A DNA stretch of 64,000 nt from Aquimarina latercula DSM 2041 (GCF_000430645.1 NZ_AUMK01000017.1:1-64000); one strand, 5' to 3'; numbered from the stretch's first letter, positions 26,940 to 36,539 are shown. The notes: generated by a model not told the origin, from the letters alone. Numbers and translations are program-made.

Positions 26940-27042
26940 TAGTTTATTTAACGTATTATTTTCAGTATATAACTAAAAAAATTCCCTCTCATCAATAAGA
27001 CAAAAGAGAATTTAAAATTAATAACCGGTAAGATACTATCTG

Positions 27043-27699
27043 TTATATTGTTTTGATAATGGAAACAGAAATTTCAACCCCAGAAGTATTTAATGTTCGT
27101 AAATGAGAAGGTAACGCGTCTATGGTATTCGGTCCAAATGATTTTGCTTCTAACTCTAATTGCCTATATCTAATACCTGGCTCTAGAAAAATCACATCTG
27201 ACAATTTCAATCTTAGTTTGGCATCTATATGAAAACCTAAATTCGTCTCATATTCAATCGGATCTGCAGAAAAATCATTTTCAGTAATTCTTAATTTTCC
27301 AGGAATACTATAATTACCCCCAACACCTATTACAATCCCGTGTAACGTATTTTCCGAAAATTTGAAAAACTTATTTATTCCCAAAGTAAAAAAGGCTCTG
27401 CCAAAAGTAACAGAGCTTTTATTAGATCCGTTTGTACCACTCTGCAATTGAAGGGCTAAATTATACTGATATCCTAATGTTCCGTAACCTGATAACCCGT
27501 TAAAAAACCTATATTCTGCACCAACTTCAAGTCCCATTCCACCTCCTGGACTATAAGCCAAACTTCCTCCATTATAATCAATCGATTCATAATTAAATCC
27601 GATACTTCCATTTAACCTACCAATTAAATTTAATTCCTGTGCTGTTCCACTAGTAAACAATGTACAAAAGAGTACAAGACTCCATATAATTTTCTTCAT
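27043..27699 (-). CDS. Outer-membrane beta-barrel protein (OmpX/PorT-like size)
   Basis: A 218-residue protein with a signal peptide (about 1-20, ending GTAQ). The rest alternates hydrophobic and polar residues with many Gly and aromatic residues (MGLEVGAEYRFFNGLSGYGTLGY, FLEPGIRYRQLEL), as in small 8-10 strand outer-membrane barrels. It ends with a hydrophobic/aromatic-poor strand (VEISVSIIKTI), so the usual C-terminal Phe is absent. No ligand or function can be inferred. It stands downstream of a thioredoxin gene with a terminator between. Confidence 0.8.
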   Translation of the reverse strand: MKKIIWSLVLFCTLFTSGTAQELNLIGRLNGSIGFNYESIDYNGGSLAYSPGGGMGLEVGAEYRFFNGLSGYGTLGYQYNLALQLQSGTNGSNKSSVTFGRAFFTLGINKFFKFSENTLHGIVIGVGGNYSIPGKLRITENDFSADPIEYETNLGFHIDAKLRLKLSDVIFLEPGIRYRQLELEAKSFGPNTIDALPSHLRTLNTSGVEISVSIIKTI

Positions 27700-27818
27700 T
27701 TTATGATGTTTAGTTTTATTCGTCCTTATAAGTGTCTAAAAACAATAAAATGTTACCTCTGTTATCATATAAACTTCAAACAAATCCATATCATTCACAA
27801 AGCCAAACAACTATAATC

Positions 27819-27853
27819 AAAAAACCCTCTTATCAGATAGACAAGAGGGTTTT
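27819..27853 (-). terminator. Terminator of the thioredoxin-like gene
   Basis: An 11-bp stem (AAAACCCTCTT 27821-27831 / AAGAGGGTTTT 27843-27853) ends in six T residues on the minus strand. It follows the minus-strand stop at 27874 by about 20 bases. Confidence 0.85.
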
Positions 27854-27873
27854 CTATAATTAAAATATATTCT

Positions 27874-28413
27874 TTAATTACTAAATGTACTTACAAATGA
27901 TTGTTCATACTGCTGCCAAGCCTCTGCACTTGTTAATTTCTTATAATCATTAGTATGAATCATCTTTAAGTAAATTTCCAATTGCTGTGGTGTTTTATAC
28001 CCCACCACTGGAGCAATCAAATTGCCTGATTCATCAAAAAAAACAATACTAGGATATCCACTTATTTTTAAGGCATTAGCAAAAAAATGTTGACTATTTC
28101 TACCTTTTCTATCAGGATTGTGATTAGGATTGGTATAGGTAAAATCGTTATACTTTATCTCTTCAGTACCTTCTCCATTAAATTTTACAGCATAATAATT
28201 AGAATTAACGTATTCTACTACGTCTTTATTATGAAAAGTTTTTTTGTCTAACAATTTACACGGCCCACACCAATCGGTATATACATCCATAAAAATCTTC
28301 TTTGGCTTTTTCTTTTGCGCCTCCAATGCTTCATTCATCGACATCCAATTGATCTCTTGCGCCTGGGATTGCAAAACAAGTAGAAATCCAAATAGTAAAA
28401 GTAGGTTTTTCAT
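27874..28413 (-). CDS. Periplasmic thioredoxin-like protein
   Basis: A 179-residue exported thiol-disulfide protein. It has a signal peptide (about 1-19, ending SQAQ) and a thioredoxin fold with the canonical active site WCGPC at 48-52 and a cis-Pro region (ISGYPSIVFFD). The extra loop between the active site and the cis-Pro (NPNHNPDRKGRN) is typical of the thioredoxin_7/DUF255-like branch in Bacteroidota. It is probably a reductase or isomerase of the periplasm. It is an independent gene, bounded by terminators on both sides. Confidence 0.9.
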   Translation of the reverse strand: MKNLLLLFGFLLVLQSQAQEINWMSMNEALEAQKKKPKKIFMDVYTDWCGPCKLLDKKTFHNKDVVEYVNSNYYAVKFNGEGTEEIKYNDFTYTNPNHNPDRKGRNSQHFFANALKISGYPSIVFFDESGNLIAPVVGYKTPQQLEIYLKMIHTNDYKKLTSAEAWQQYEQSFVSTFSN

Positions 28414-28465
28414 CTGTTCAAAATTTGTATTTACATATTAGTCGAAACAAAAACTGTTCCTTATT

Positions 28466-28494
28466 AAAAACTTCACCCGTTTTGGGTAACGGGT
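28466..28494 (-). terminator. Terminator of the POT/DPP-IV unit
   Basis: On the minus strand, ACCCGTT (28494-28488) pairs with AACGGGT (28481-28475) around ACCCAA, followed after GAAG by five T residues (28470-28466). It lies 18 bases past the minus-strand stop at 28512. Confidence 0.65.
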
Positions 28495-28511
28495 AAAGTA
28501 GTGTTTTAGTA

Positions 28512-30107
28512 TTAACGAATTCCGTGCATCATTCTCAATAAGGTCTTATTTAGAACAAGCATAACAACTCCTGCACCTGCAGGTATTATAGTAAACATTA
28601 AGAAGAACACACTCATTCCGTACTCTTCTACTATTGGATCAATAAAACTACCTGTTACACCAGCCATTGTATTAGCAATAAAGTTCGCTACAAACCAGAT
28701 TCCAAACATTAACCCTACGTACTTTACAGGAGCTAATTTACTAACATATGATAGTCCAACTGGTGAGATACAAAGCTCTCCAAGGGTATGAAATAAATAT
28801 GCCAATATTAAGAAAATCATACTAACAGAAGCTGTTTTAGCCCCTAAAGGTATTCCCATAGATCCAAACGCTAATATTCCAAAACCTAAACCTAATAATA
28901 TTAATCCGATTGCAAATTTAACAGGTCCTGTTGGGTTATACTTACTTTGCCATATTTTAGAAAAAAGTGGTGCAAAGGCAATAATAAAGAATGAATTTAG
29001 AATACCAAACCAAGAAGCAGGAACATCTGCCGAGTCAGCAACGAACTCTCTCTGTAACATCCAGATCACTATACCCCATATAATTGCAAAACCTGCTCCT
29101 AGTAAAATATTAGATAAAGAATATTTTCCAAAGGTTTGTTTAAATAATAACATTAGCACCCAAGTTATTATTAACATAGGTACTACTGTCAATACAGTAT
29201 TTGATATTTTAAAGATCATAGCTCCGTTCCCTTCAAGAACCCTATCTGTATAATCAGAAGCAAATATTGTCATAGAACCTCCAGCCTGTTCAAAAGCCCA
29301 CCAGAAAAAGATAACAAAGAAAGAGAAAACACCAATTACGATTAATCTATCACTAGTAACTTTAGATTTTTTAGATTCATCAATAATATCTTCGATTGCA
29401 TCTTGTGTATTTTCTATAGAATCTTCAATTACATCATCTAAATCTTCCATCTTTTTTGGAGAAAGACCAATATTGGCAAAAATTCCCTGTGCAAAATAAA
29501 ATTGTAACATTCCTATAAACATAAAGATTCCAGCTAAACCAAAACCATAATGCCATCCTACTTTCTCCCCAATATAACCACAAAGAAGAATTCCAAGAAA
29601 AGCACCTGCATTAATTCCCATATAAAAAATGGTATACCCTGCATCTTTTTCTTTCCCTTGAGTTTTGTATAACTGACCAACCATTGAAGAAATATTCGGT
29701 TTAAAAAGTCCATTACCAATAATCAAAAGTCCTAATCCAGCATAAAAGAATAAATCAGCAGTAACTTCTAAAGCCATTGATGCATGCCCCAATGTCATTA
29801 ATAAGGCCCCTAAAACAACGGCATTTCGATACCCCATAATTTTATCAGCTATCAAACCTCCTAAAATTGGAGTAATATAAACCAATCCCGTATACCATCC
29901 ATAAAGCAATAGTGCACTATCTCTTTCCCAGCCCCAGCCACCATCTACGATCGAAGCTACAAGAAATAAAACTAGTAAAGCACGCATTCCATAGTACGAA
30001 AAACGTTCCCACATCTCTGTAAAGAAGAGTACAAAAAGCCCTGAAGGATGTCCTAAAACGGTTCTTTGGTTTATCTCTGAACCTCCAAATTTAAATTCCA
30101 TATTCAA
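28512..30107 (-). CDS. Proton-coupled di/tripeptide transporter (POT/PTR2 family)
   Basis: Inner-membrane MFS-type importer of small peptides. The 531 residues have about 14 TM helices and the POT signatures: ExxER (EMWERFSYYGMRA, residues about 31-43) and the PTR2 motif region NISSMVGQLY...DAGYTIFYMGINAGAFLG. A charged cytoplasmic segment (about 220-250, EDLDDVIEDSIENTQDAIEDI) separates the two halves. It is 36 bases downstream of a DPP-IV gene on the same strand, so periplasmic dipeptide release and uptake are probably coexpressed. Confidence 0.96.
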   Translation of the reverse strand: MNMEFKFGGSEINQRTVLGHPSGLFVLFFTEMWERFSYYGMRALLVLFLVASIVDGGWGWERDSALLLYGWYTGLVYITPILGGLIADKIMGYRNAVVLGALLMTLGHASMALEVTADLFFYAGLGLLIIGNGLFKPNISSMVGQLYKTQGKEKDAGYTIFYMGINAGAFLGILLCGYIGEKVGWHYGFGLAGIFMFIGMLQFYFAQGIFANIGLSPKKMEDLDDVIEDSIENTQDAIEDIIDESKKSKVTSDRLIVIGVFSFFVIFFWWAFEQAGGSMTIFASDYTDRVLEGNGAMIFKISNTVLTVVPMLIITWVLMLLFKQTFGKYSLSNILLGAGFAIIWGIVIWMLQREFVADSADVPASWFGILNSFFIIAFAPLFSKIWQSKYNPTGPVKFAIGLILLGLGFGILAFGSMGIPLGAKTASVSMIFLILAYLFHTLGELCISPVGLSYVSKLAPVKYVGLMFGIWFVANFIANTMAGVTGSFIDPIVEEYGMSVFFLMFTIIPAGAGVVMLVLNKTLLRMMHGIR

Positions 30108-30143
30108 TTATTAAGTTAGTAAAATTTATAAGTTGTTTAATGA

Positions 30144-32315
30144 TTATAAGTTCGCTTTAATAAAATTAGTCATCTTATTATACAGATGTAATCGTGTATT
30201 ACCTCCATAAATTGCATGATTCTTATCCGGGTATATTGCCCAATCAAAATCTTTATTTTTTTGTACCAACGCTTCGATCAAACGCATTGTGTTTTGAACG
30301 TGTACATTATCATCTGCACTACCGTGCACTAGTAAAAATTTTCCTTTTAATCCATCAACAAAATTGATTGGAGAATTATCGTCATACCCTTTCGCATTCT
30401 CCTGTGGGGTCATCAAATATCGTTCCGTATAGATTGTATCATAAAATCTCCAACTTGTAACAGGAGCAACTGCAATACCCATCTTAAAAGTATCAGGCGC
30501 TTTAAACAAACAATTACTAGACATGAAACCACCATAACTCCACCCCCAAATACCAATTCTGGATGCATCAATATAATCTAAAGCTCCTAGTTGTTTTGCT
30601 GCTGCGATCTGATCCTGAACTTCTAGATTACCTAAATCATTTTGTGTAACTTTCTTAAATTTAGCTCCTTTAAACCCTGTTCCTCTTCCATCTACACAAA
30701 CAACAATATATCCTTGCTGTGCTAACATCATATACCAATAATCATTACTCCTATTCCAAGAATTACTAACTGATTGAGATCCTGGTCCAGAGTATTGATA
30801 CATAAACAGTGGATACTTCTTAGCAGGATCAAAATCCTTTGGCTTGATTGTCCACATATTTAATGTTTCGCCGTTAATATCTATCGTAGAAAATTCTTTT
30901 GGTCTTACATCATATTCTGCAAGTTTATCTTTTAATGCTTGATTGTTTTTAATCTCACGAATTACTGCTCCATCCGCAGCATTATTTAAAGTAAATTCAA
31001 AAGGAGTAGATGTATTTGAGAAATAATTGATGTATTGACTAAAATCTGCGCTAAAATCTGCTTCATTAGTCCCTTCTTTAGTACTTAATCTCTTCTTGTT
31101 TTTTCCATCTAAACCAATTGAATAGATATCTCTATTGATATTCTTGTTTTCTACACTTTGATAAAAAATACTTTTATTTTTTGCATCGTATCCATAATAA
31201 TCTGTTACTTCCCAAGAACCACTAGTAATTTGATTAATCAATTCTCCTGATTCTTTATAATGGTAAATATGATTGTACCCATCCTTTTCGCTAGTCCAAA
31301 TGAAACTATTATCTTCTAAAAAGGTAAGATTATCGGTAACATCAATATACGCTTCATCCTTCTCGTTAAGCACAATTTTTGGAGTTTTCGTTTTCGCATC
31401 TACAAAAATTAAATCCAGATTATTTTGATGCCTGTTTAATACTTGTACACTCAAAATATCTGGATTTGTAGACCATTTAATTCTTGGTATATAAAAATCT
31501 TTATACTCTCCTAATTTCACTTTATCTAAAGACATACTTCCTAAATCGGCTATGTGTAATGAAACTTTAGCATTTTTTTCTCCAGCTTTAGGGTATTTAA
31601 ATACATCTTGTTTTTGATATAATTCTGCACCGTATACATCCATTGAAAATTCTGGAACCTCTTTTTCGTCAAATCTTATAAATGCTACCTTATTACTATC
31701 AGAACTCCAATCAAATGCTCTTACAAATGCAAATTCCTCTTCATATACCCAATCGGTAATACCATTGATAACTTCATTCTTTTTTCCATCATCTGTTAAC
31801 TGAATCTCTTCTCCGGTAACAAAATTTAGGACATATATATTATTATCTAATACATATGCTATCTTATTTCCATCAGGCGATAACGCAGGTGATTGTATTT
31901 TACTGTCACTAATCTTAAAACTACTATTGGAAGCCACATCAAACAAATGATAAATTCCTCTTGACGAACGACGATAGATTTGTTCTAACTCACTTGCAAG
32001 TAAAACTCTCTTCTCATCTTTACTAAATTCATACCCTTGAAAAAACTTCAGGTCGTCTATAAAAGAGGATTTGATTAATGTATTTGCCTTTTCTCCAGTG
32101 GCATAGTCATAAACTTCGATAGAAGTTTCACCAGAAGTATTATCTCTTTCTAAAACCGAATATTGCGTACCATTATTCATGGAATGCAAGGATTGTAACC
32201 TTTCAGTTGTAAATGCTCCTCCCCATATTTCTTCTAATATAAATGCTTTGTCTTGCGCTATAGTAACAAAACTTATAAAAAATGCTATTCCAAAAAACAA
32301 TCGGGTAATCTTCAT
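30144..32315 (-). CDS. Dipeptidyl peptidase IV (S9B)
   Basis: Exported serine exopeptidase that removes N-terminal dipeptides, usually Xaa-Pro. The 723 residues comprise a signal peptide (about 1-20), an eight-bladed beta-propeller (about 40-470), and an alpha/beta-hydrolase domain (about 480-723) with the nucleophile in GWSYGGFMS, the Asp in GSADDNVH and the His in DKNHAIYGG. The propeller holds the DPP-IV type EE pair (WVYEEEFAF) that binds the substrate amino group. Length is typical. It heads the unit with the peptide transporter. Confidence 0.96.
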   Translation of the reverse strand: MKITRLFFGIAFFISFVTIAQDKAFILEEIWGGAFTTERLQSLHSMNNGTQYSVLERDNTSGETSIEVYDYATGEKANTLIKSSFIDDLKFFQGYEFSKDEKRVLLASELEQIYRRSSRGIYHLFDVASNSSFKISDSKIQSPALSPDGNKIAYVLDNNIYVLNFVTGEEIQLTDDGKKNEVINGITDWVYEEEFAFVRAFDWSSDSNKVAFIRFDEKEVPEFSMDVYGAELYQKQDVFKYPKAGEKNAKVSLHIADLGSMSLDKVKLGEYKDFYIPRIKWSTNPDILSVQVLNRHQNNLDLIFVDAKTKTPKIVLNEKDEAYIDVTDNLTFLEDNSFIWTSEKDGYNHIYHYKESGELINQITSGSWEVTDYYGYDAKNKSIFYQSVENKNINRDIYSIGLDGKNKKRLSTKEGTNEADFSADFSQYINYFSNTSTPFEFTLNNAADGAVIREIKNNQALKDKLAEYDVRPKEFSTIDINGETLNMWTIKPKDFDPAKKYPLFMYQYSGPGSQSVSNSWNRSNDYWYMMLAQQGYIVVCVDGRGTGFKGAKFKKVTQNDLGNLEVQDQIAAAKQLGALDYIDASRIGIWGWSYGGFMSSNCLFKAPDTFKMGIAVAPVTSWRFYDTIYTERYLMTPQENAKGYDDNSPINFVDGLKGKFLLVHGSADDNVHVQNTMRLIEALVQKNKDFDWAIYPDKNHAIYGGNTRLHLYNKMTNFIKANL

Positions 32316-32515
32316 ATCTTAATTTCAATAAAAAAATGTTAGCGCCAAGAATACTAAAAAATCCGTGAAAAATACAACAATTGACGTTAAATACCATAAA
32401 ATGGAATGCGAGAAACGAATATTTATTAGCATATCATTAATAAAACCTTGTGAATAGATAGAATAATATACTTTTAAAATAACGGGATATTGTATTTATG
32501 AATTCATAAAAATCG

Positions 32516-32543
32516 TTTGAAACAAAACAGAATAGTATCTTTG
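32516..32543 (+). promoter_or_regulatory. Promoter of the HMG-CoA reductase gene (TTTG ... TATCTTTG)
   Basis: A perfect -7 box TATCTTTG at 32536-32543 is preceded by TTTG at 32516-32519, a 16-base gap, one less than the usual 17-23. The ATG at 32567 is 23 bases downstream. Confidence 0.75.
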
Positions 32544-32566
32544 ACCCCTTATAGTAAAAAAACAAT

Positions 32567-33883
32567 ATGGCTCCAGTAGTTTCTGGCTTTTCTAAGCTTT
32601 CTAAAGACGAAAAAATAAATTGGTTGGTTAAACATCATTTTAATAATGACACAAACACCATCGATATTATTAAAACTTATTGGAATTCTGATGAAAAACT
32701 TCAGCAGTTGCACGATGAGTTTACGGAGAATACTATATCCAATTATTATTTACCTTTTTCTGTAGCTCCAAATTTTTTAATTAATAATGAACGTTTTACT
32801 ATTCCAATGGCTATAGAAGAAAGTTCTGTAGTTGCTGCAGCAAGCAAAGCAGCTAAATTTTGGCAAAGTAGAGGTGGTTTTAATGCCGAAGTATTATCTA
32901 CTACAAAAGTCGGACAGGTACATTTTACATTTTCTGGAGACAATGAAAAGCTAAGAAGATTCTTTAAAAATATCAAGTCTGATCTTATTTCCTCAGCTTC
33001 CCATATTACTAAAAACATGGAAAAACGAGGTGGCGGAATTATAGATATTGAGCTTAGAGATAAATCATCAAAACTAGAAAACTACTATCAACTTCATTGT
33101 ACTTTTAGTACTGTTGATGCCATGGGAGCAAATTTTATAAACTCTTGTTTAGAGCAGTTTGCTGATTTCCTAACCAATGCAGCCACTACCTATAACGAAT
33201 TTTCTGAAGCTGAAAAAAAGATAGAAATTATCATGAGCATACTTTCTAATTATGTCCCAGAATGCATAGTTAAAGCTTCTGTTTCTTGCTCCATTGATGA
33301 TTTACCAAGTATAAACAACTTAACCTCTTTACAGTATGCTCAGAAATTTGTAAGAGCTGTACAAATTGCAAAAATAGAACCATACAGGGCTGTTACTCAT
33401 AATAAAGGGATCATGAATGGTATTGATGCGGTTGTATTAGCAACAGGAAATGATTTTAGAGCTATTGAAGCGGGAGCTCATGCATATGCTTCTAAAGATG
33501 GTAAATATTCTAGTCTAACAGCGGCTAAAATTGAAAATAATGTATTTCATTTTTCAATACAAATCCCTTTAGCTCTTGGTACAGTTGGAGGTTTAACTAC
33601 ATTGCATCCACTAGTAAAACTCGCCTTAAGTTTACTTGGAAGTCCCAATGCAAAAAAACTTATGGAAATTACCGCAGTAGCAGGACTTGCTCAAAATTTT
33701 GCTGCCATCAATTCCCTTATTACTACCGGGATCCAACAAGGCCATATGAAAATGCATTTAATGAATATCCTCAATCAGTTTCAAGCCACTAATGATGAAA
33801 AAGAAAAATTAGTTGAGCATTTTAAAACTAATACCGTAACACATAGTGAGGTAGTACTACAAATCGAAAAACTACGAAATTAA
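32567..33883 (+). CDS. mvaA: Hydroxymethylglutaryl-CoA reductase, class II type
   Basis: Interconverts HMG-CoA and mevalonate; in Flavobacteriia it serves the mevalonate route to isoprenoids although it belongs to the class II branch first known as degradative. The 438 residues lack the membrane domain of class I. Motifs: EESSVVAAASKAAKFW (catalytic Glu), VDAMGANFINS (substrate loop, Asp/Asn), ATGNDFRAIEAGAHAYAS with the catalytic Asp, and GTVGGLTTLHP. The C terminus carries the small helical flap domain expected in this class. A GHMP kinase of the same pathway lies about 1.2 kb downstream. Confidence 0.95.
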   Translation: MAPVVSGFSKLSKDEKINWLVKHHFNNDTNTIDIIKTYWNSDEKLQQLHDEFTENTISNYYLPFSVAPNFLINNERFTIPMAIEESSVVAAASKAAKFWQSRGGFNAEVLSTTKVGQVHFTFSGDNEKLRRFFKNIKSDLISSASHITKNMEKRGGGIIDIELRDKSSKLENYYQLHCTFSTVDAMGANFINSCLEQFADFLTNAATTYNEFSEAEKKIEIIMSILSNYVPECIVKASVSCSIDDLPSINNLTSLQYAQKFVRAVQIAKIEPYRAVTHNKGIMNGIDAVVLATGNDFRAIEAGAHAYASKDGKYSSLTAAKIENNVFHFSIQIPLALGTVGGLTTLHPLVKLALSLLGSPNAKKLMEITAVAGLAQNFAAINSLITTGIQQGHMKMHLMNILNQFQATNDEKEKLVEHFKTNTVTHSEVVLQIEKLRN

Positions 33884-34022
33884 ACCTACTTCTACTTTTC
33901 TTATTTTGGAATAGTTTGTCATACTAGGGTAATTATACCGTTTATTATTAAAACTCGTATTTGGATTTTGGTTTGGTCAACAACTAAAGTCATTCATCTA
34001 AATTGCGTTTCTGATTTTAACT

Positions 34023-34343
34023 ATGCAGACAAAACTATATCTACTTTTCTCATTCTATAAAAAGCATTTTTACGTCCTCACCTTTGTTACACTTTTACTT
34101 TTATTTAAAGAAAAAAACACAACGCTCGCTTTTATAATTTTAATAAAGTTTGTGTATTTCTTAGGACTAAAAATTTGGCATAAATTAGTCTCTTATACAA
34201 ATATGGAGGTTTCGTTTACTGATCGTTTCTTCTTTTATGAAAACCTAGGACTACATAATTTACATCTTTTTTTGTTTGGATTTTTATTTGATAGTATAGC
34301 TTCTGTTATGACTTTTTACTCATTTCAATATTTCATAAGATGA
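34023..34343 (+). CDS. Small multi-span membrane protein paired with an ABC ATPase
   Basis: A 106-residue hydrophobic protein without a recognised family. It has three or four potential TM helices (about 13-30, 33-55, 78-103) and a short polar loop (SYTNMEVSFTDRFF). Its stop overlaps the start of the ABC ATPase gene by 4 bases (ATGA), so the two are translationally coupled and probably form one transporter. Such a small membrane partner is unusual for an ABC system. Confidence 0.72.
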   Translation: MQTKLYLLFSFYKKHFYVLTFVTLLLLFKEKNTTLAFIILIKFVYFLGLKIWHKLVSYTNMEVSFTDRFFFYENLGLHNLHLFLFGFLFDSIASVMTFYSFQYFIR

Positions 34344-34993
34344 TCCTAGAAATTGACAACGTAGAATTATCATATAACAATAAATTCATTCTAAATGGAG
34401 TATATGTTAAAGCTGAAAAAGGAAGAGTTACAGGAATACTTGGAAGAAATGGCTCAGGAAAGAGTAGCTTGCTAAAGATAATATTTGGGCATCTAAAACC
34501 TCAAAACAAATTGATTCGTATTAACAAAAAGAACAAAGCCAGACCTCTCTATCTTTCAGGAAAAGTAAAATATTTATCCCAAAAAGATACAATTCCAAAA
34601 AATATTTCTCTCGAAAAAGTTTTTAGTTTATTTAACCTCAGCTGGGAATCTTTTACGATCATATTCGAACCATTTCAAAAGTATCAAAACCCAAAAATAT
34701 ATGATCTTTCGGGAGGTGAAAAAAGAGTTATAGAAACATATCTTATGTTAATGAGTCCAGGAGAAATAGCATTATTAGATGAACCTTTTTCAAATATTGC
34801 GCCTCTATATATAGAGATTTTTATAAGACTTATTAAGAAAGAAAAGAAAAATAAAATTATCATCCTAACAGATCATATGTATCGTCATATTCTTGACATA
34901 TCAGATGATATATATCTATTAACTAATAGCACTTCTACACTTATTAAAAATCCTACCGAACTGGTTGGCTATGGTTACTTAAGTAGTTTTTAG
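34340..34993 (+). CDS. ABC transporter ATP-binding protein, LptB/LivF-like
   Basis: A 217-residue stand-alone ATPase. Motifs: Walker A GRNGSGKSS (about 36-44), signature LSGGEKRV (instead of LSGGQ), Walker B EIALLDEPFS and the H-loop LTDHMYRHIL. The TDH-plus-C-terminal arrangement (NPTELVGYGYLS) resembles LptB-type ATPases, but it is not beside any lpt gene and only partial similarity can be claimed by eye. Its likely partner is the 106-residue membrane protein encoded just upstream. The pair lies between two mevalonate-pathway genes. Substrate unknown. Confidence 0.85.
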   Translation: MILEIDNVELSYNNKFILNGVYVKAEKGRVTGILGRNGSGKSSLLKIIFGHLKPQNKLIRINKKNKARPLYLSGKVKYLSQKDTIPKNISLEKVFSLFNLSWESFTIIFEPFQKYQNPKIYDLSGGEKRVIETYLMLMSPGEIALLDEPFSNIAPLYIEIFIRLIKKEKKNKIIILTDHMYRHILDISDDIYLLTNSTSTLIKNPTELVGYGYLSSF

Positions 34994-35084
34994 GTTTTCT
35001 CTTCAATTACGAAAAGCTGTATTCAACATAAGTTAATAACTAATATATTTAGAGTATTCTTATTTATTAAATGCAGTAATAAAG

Positions 35085-35092
35085 TAAATTTG
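35085..35092 (+). promoter_or_regulatory. -7 element of the GHMP kinase gene (TAAATTTG)
   Basis: TAAATTTG is a perfect TAnnTTTG match, 22 bases before the ATG at 35115. No TTG at the -33 position is evident, so only the -7 half is supported. Confidence 0.5.
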
Positions 35093-35114
35093 TTTCTGGT
35101 TAAGACAAAATTAT

Positions 35115-36059
35115 ATGTTGAAAAAATCATTTTATAGTCACGGCAAACTTCTCCTAACTTCAGAATACCTTGTTCTTGATGGCATCAAAGCACTAGCATT
35201 ACCAACAAAACTTGGACAATGGTTAAAAGTTGAAGAAAATGATTCTGATCATATTTCTTGGAAAAGCTTTGATAAAGATGATGATTGCTGGTTCGAAACG
35301 ATTATTAAACTCCCTTTAGCAATTTCTGAAGCTAATTCATCTAACACCAGTTTTTTAACAGACGAAGAAGGTTTAGGCATTTCCGAAACACTTTTAGAAA
35401 TACTGAAAGTAGCTCAGGAACTAAATCCTGATTTTCTTTCTGGCGAAAAAGGGTATTACGTAAAAACCCATTTAGAGTTTAATCGCAAGTGGGGATTAGG
35501 CTCTTCTTCAACACTTATAAATAATATTGCTCAATGGGCAGATGTCAATGCTTTTACATTATTAAAAAAAAGCTTTGGAGGAAGCGGTTATGATATTGCT
35601 AGCGCACAACACACTACACCAATCTTATATATCCGAAAAGAAGATACTCCTGTAATTAGCATTGCAGAATTTGATCCTATTTTTAAAGATCATTTGTTTT
35701 TTGTTTATCTTAATCAAAAACAAGATAGCAAACAATCCATCAAACACTATCAGTCTTTGCCGCTTAAGGATTTTGATGTAGCTTCGGAAAAAATTAAAGA
35801 AATTACCAATTCACTAATTGATTGCTCCTCGTTAGAAGAATTTTGTGACCTTATTGATTTACACGAACAAACAATATCTAAAATTATTAAAACGCCTACC
35901 GTAAAATCTACCTTATTTTCGGATTATTCGGGAAGTATAAAAAGCCTTGGTGGATGGGGTGGAGATTTTGTCCTAGCTACTGGAACTATTTCTGATATGA
36001 ATTATTTTTCTAATAAAGGTTATAAAACTATTATACCTTATTCTAAAATGGTACTGTAA
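35115..36059 (+). CDS. GYDIA-type GHMP kinase
   Basis: Small-molecule kinase of the GHMP superfamily, expected to act in the mevalonate pathway (mevalonate or phosphomevalonate phosphorylation). The 314 residues show the ATP loop KWGLGSSSTLINN (about 119-131) and GGSGYDIASAQHTTPILY (about 155-172), the motif that gives the GYDIA family its name in Bacteroidota. The C-terminal glycine-rich motif SIKSLGGWGGDFVLATG corresponds to GHMP motif 3. The exact phosphate acceptor cannot be read from the sequence. HMG-CoA reductase is encoded upstream, in line with this pathway. Confidence 0.88.
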   Translation: MLKKSFYSHGKLLLTSEYLVLDGIKALALPTKLGQWLKVEENDSDHISWKSFDKDDDCWFETIIKLPLAISEANSSNTSFLTDEEGLGISETLLEILKVAQELNPDFLSGEKGYYVKTHLEFNRKWGLGSSSTLINNIAQWADVNAFTLLKKSFGGSGYDIASAQHTTPILYIRKEDTPVISIAEFDPIFKDHLFFVYLNQKQDSKQSIKHYQSLPLKDFDVASEKIKEITNSLIDCSSLEEFCDLIDLHEQTISKIIKTPTVKSTLFSDYSGSIKSLGGWGGDFVLATGTISDMNYFSNKGYKTIIPYSKMVL

Positions 36060-36539
36060 TGTTTTTTTTGAAAAATGGATGATTTGCATTTTTTTACTAG
36101 TAAATGACATTCGTTCCTCTATATAAAATATCTATAATACAGGTTTTTTACACCTTTAATATTTTTCAAAACATCACCTATAAGCTAGGTGTTTAGAAGA
36201 GTTTTTACATCTTCATCATCATTCAAAACATCGTGTTCATAAAATGTAAAGATTGCGATATAAATACAATACCACTATTCTGCGTTATCTTTAATAATTG
36301 ACTTGAGAAATTAATGAATTAAATAATTAAATGAAGCTTTAAATAGGTTGGTAACACATATCACAAAATCTATAGAAAGAAAAAGTTACTTAAAATTGAG
36401 CACAAAGTTTTCGTGACTTTTTAAATTTTATCTTTTAAACAACTCCACAATAACTTAACTTCTTTTAAATACAATATCTCATTAATTTCTCAAGTCAAAA
36501 CATGAAAAATAACCCTTAAAATTCAAAAAAATTGTCCCA
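36060..36539. other. 480-bp intergenic region with a degenerate direct repeat
   Basis: No credible gene. Two imperfect copies of a 34-base unit (starting near 36145 and 36201, about 25 of 34 bases equal) contain the shared core TCAAAACATC. Read on the minus strand both copies are in the same frame and give DVLNDDEDVKTLL and DVLKNIKGVKNLY, separated by a stop, which may be the remains of a small decayed coding repeat. Upstream sequence of the cellulase gene begins after about 36300; I see no strong promoter match. Confidence 0.35.
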
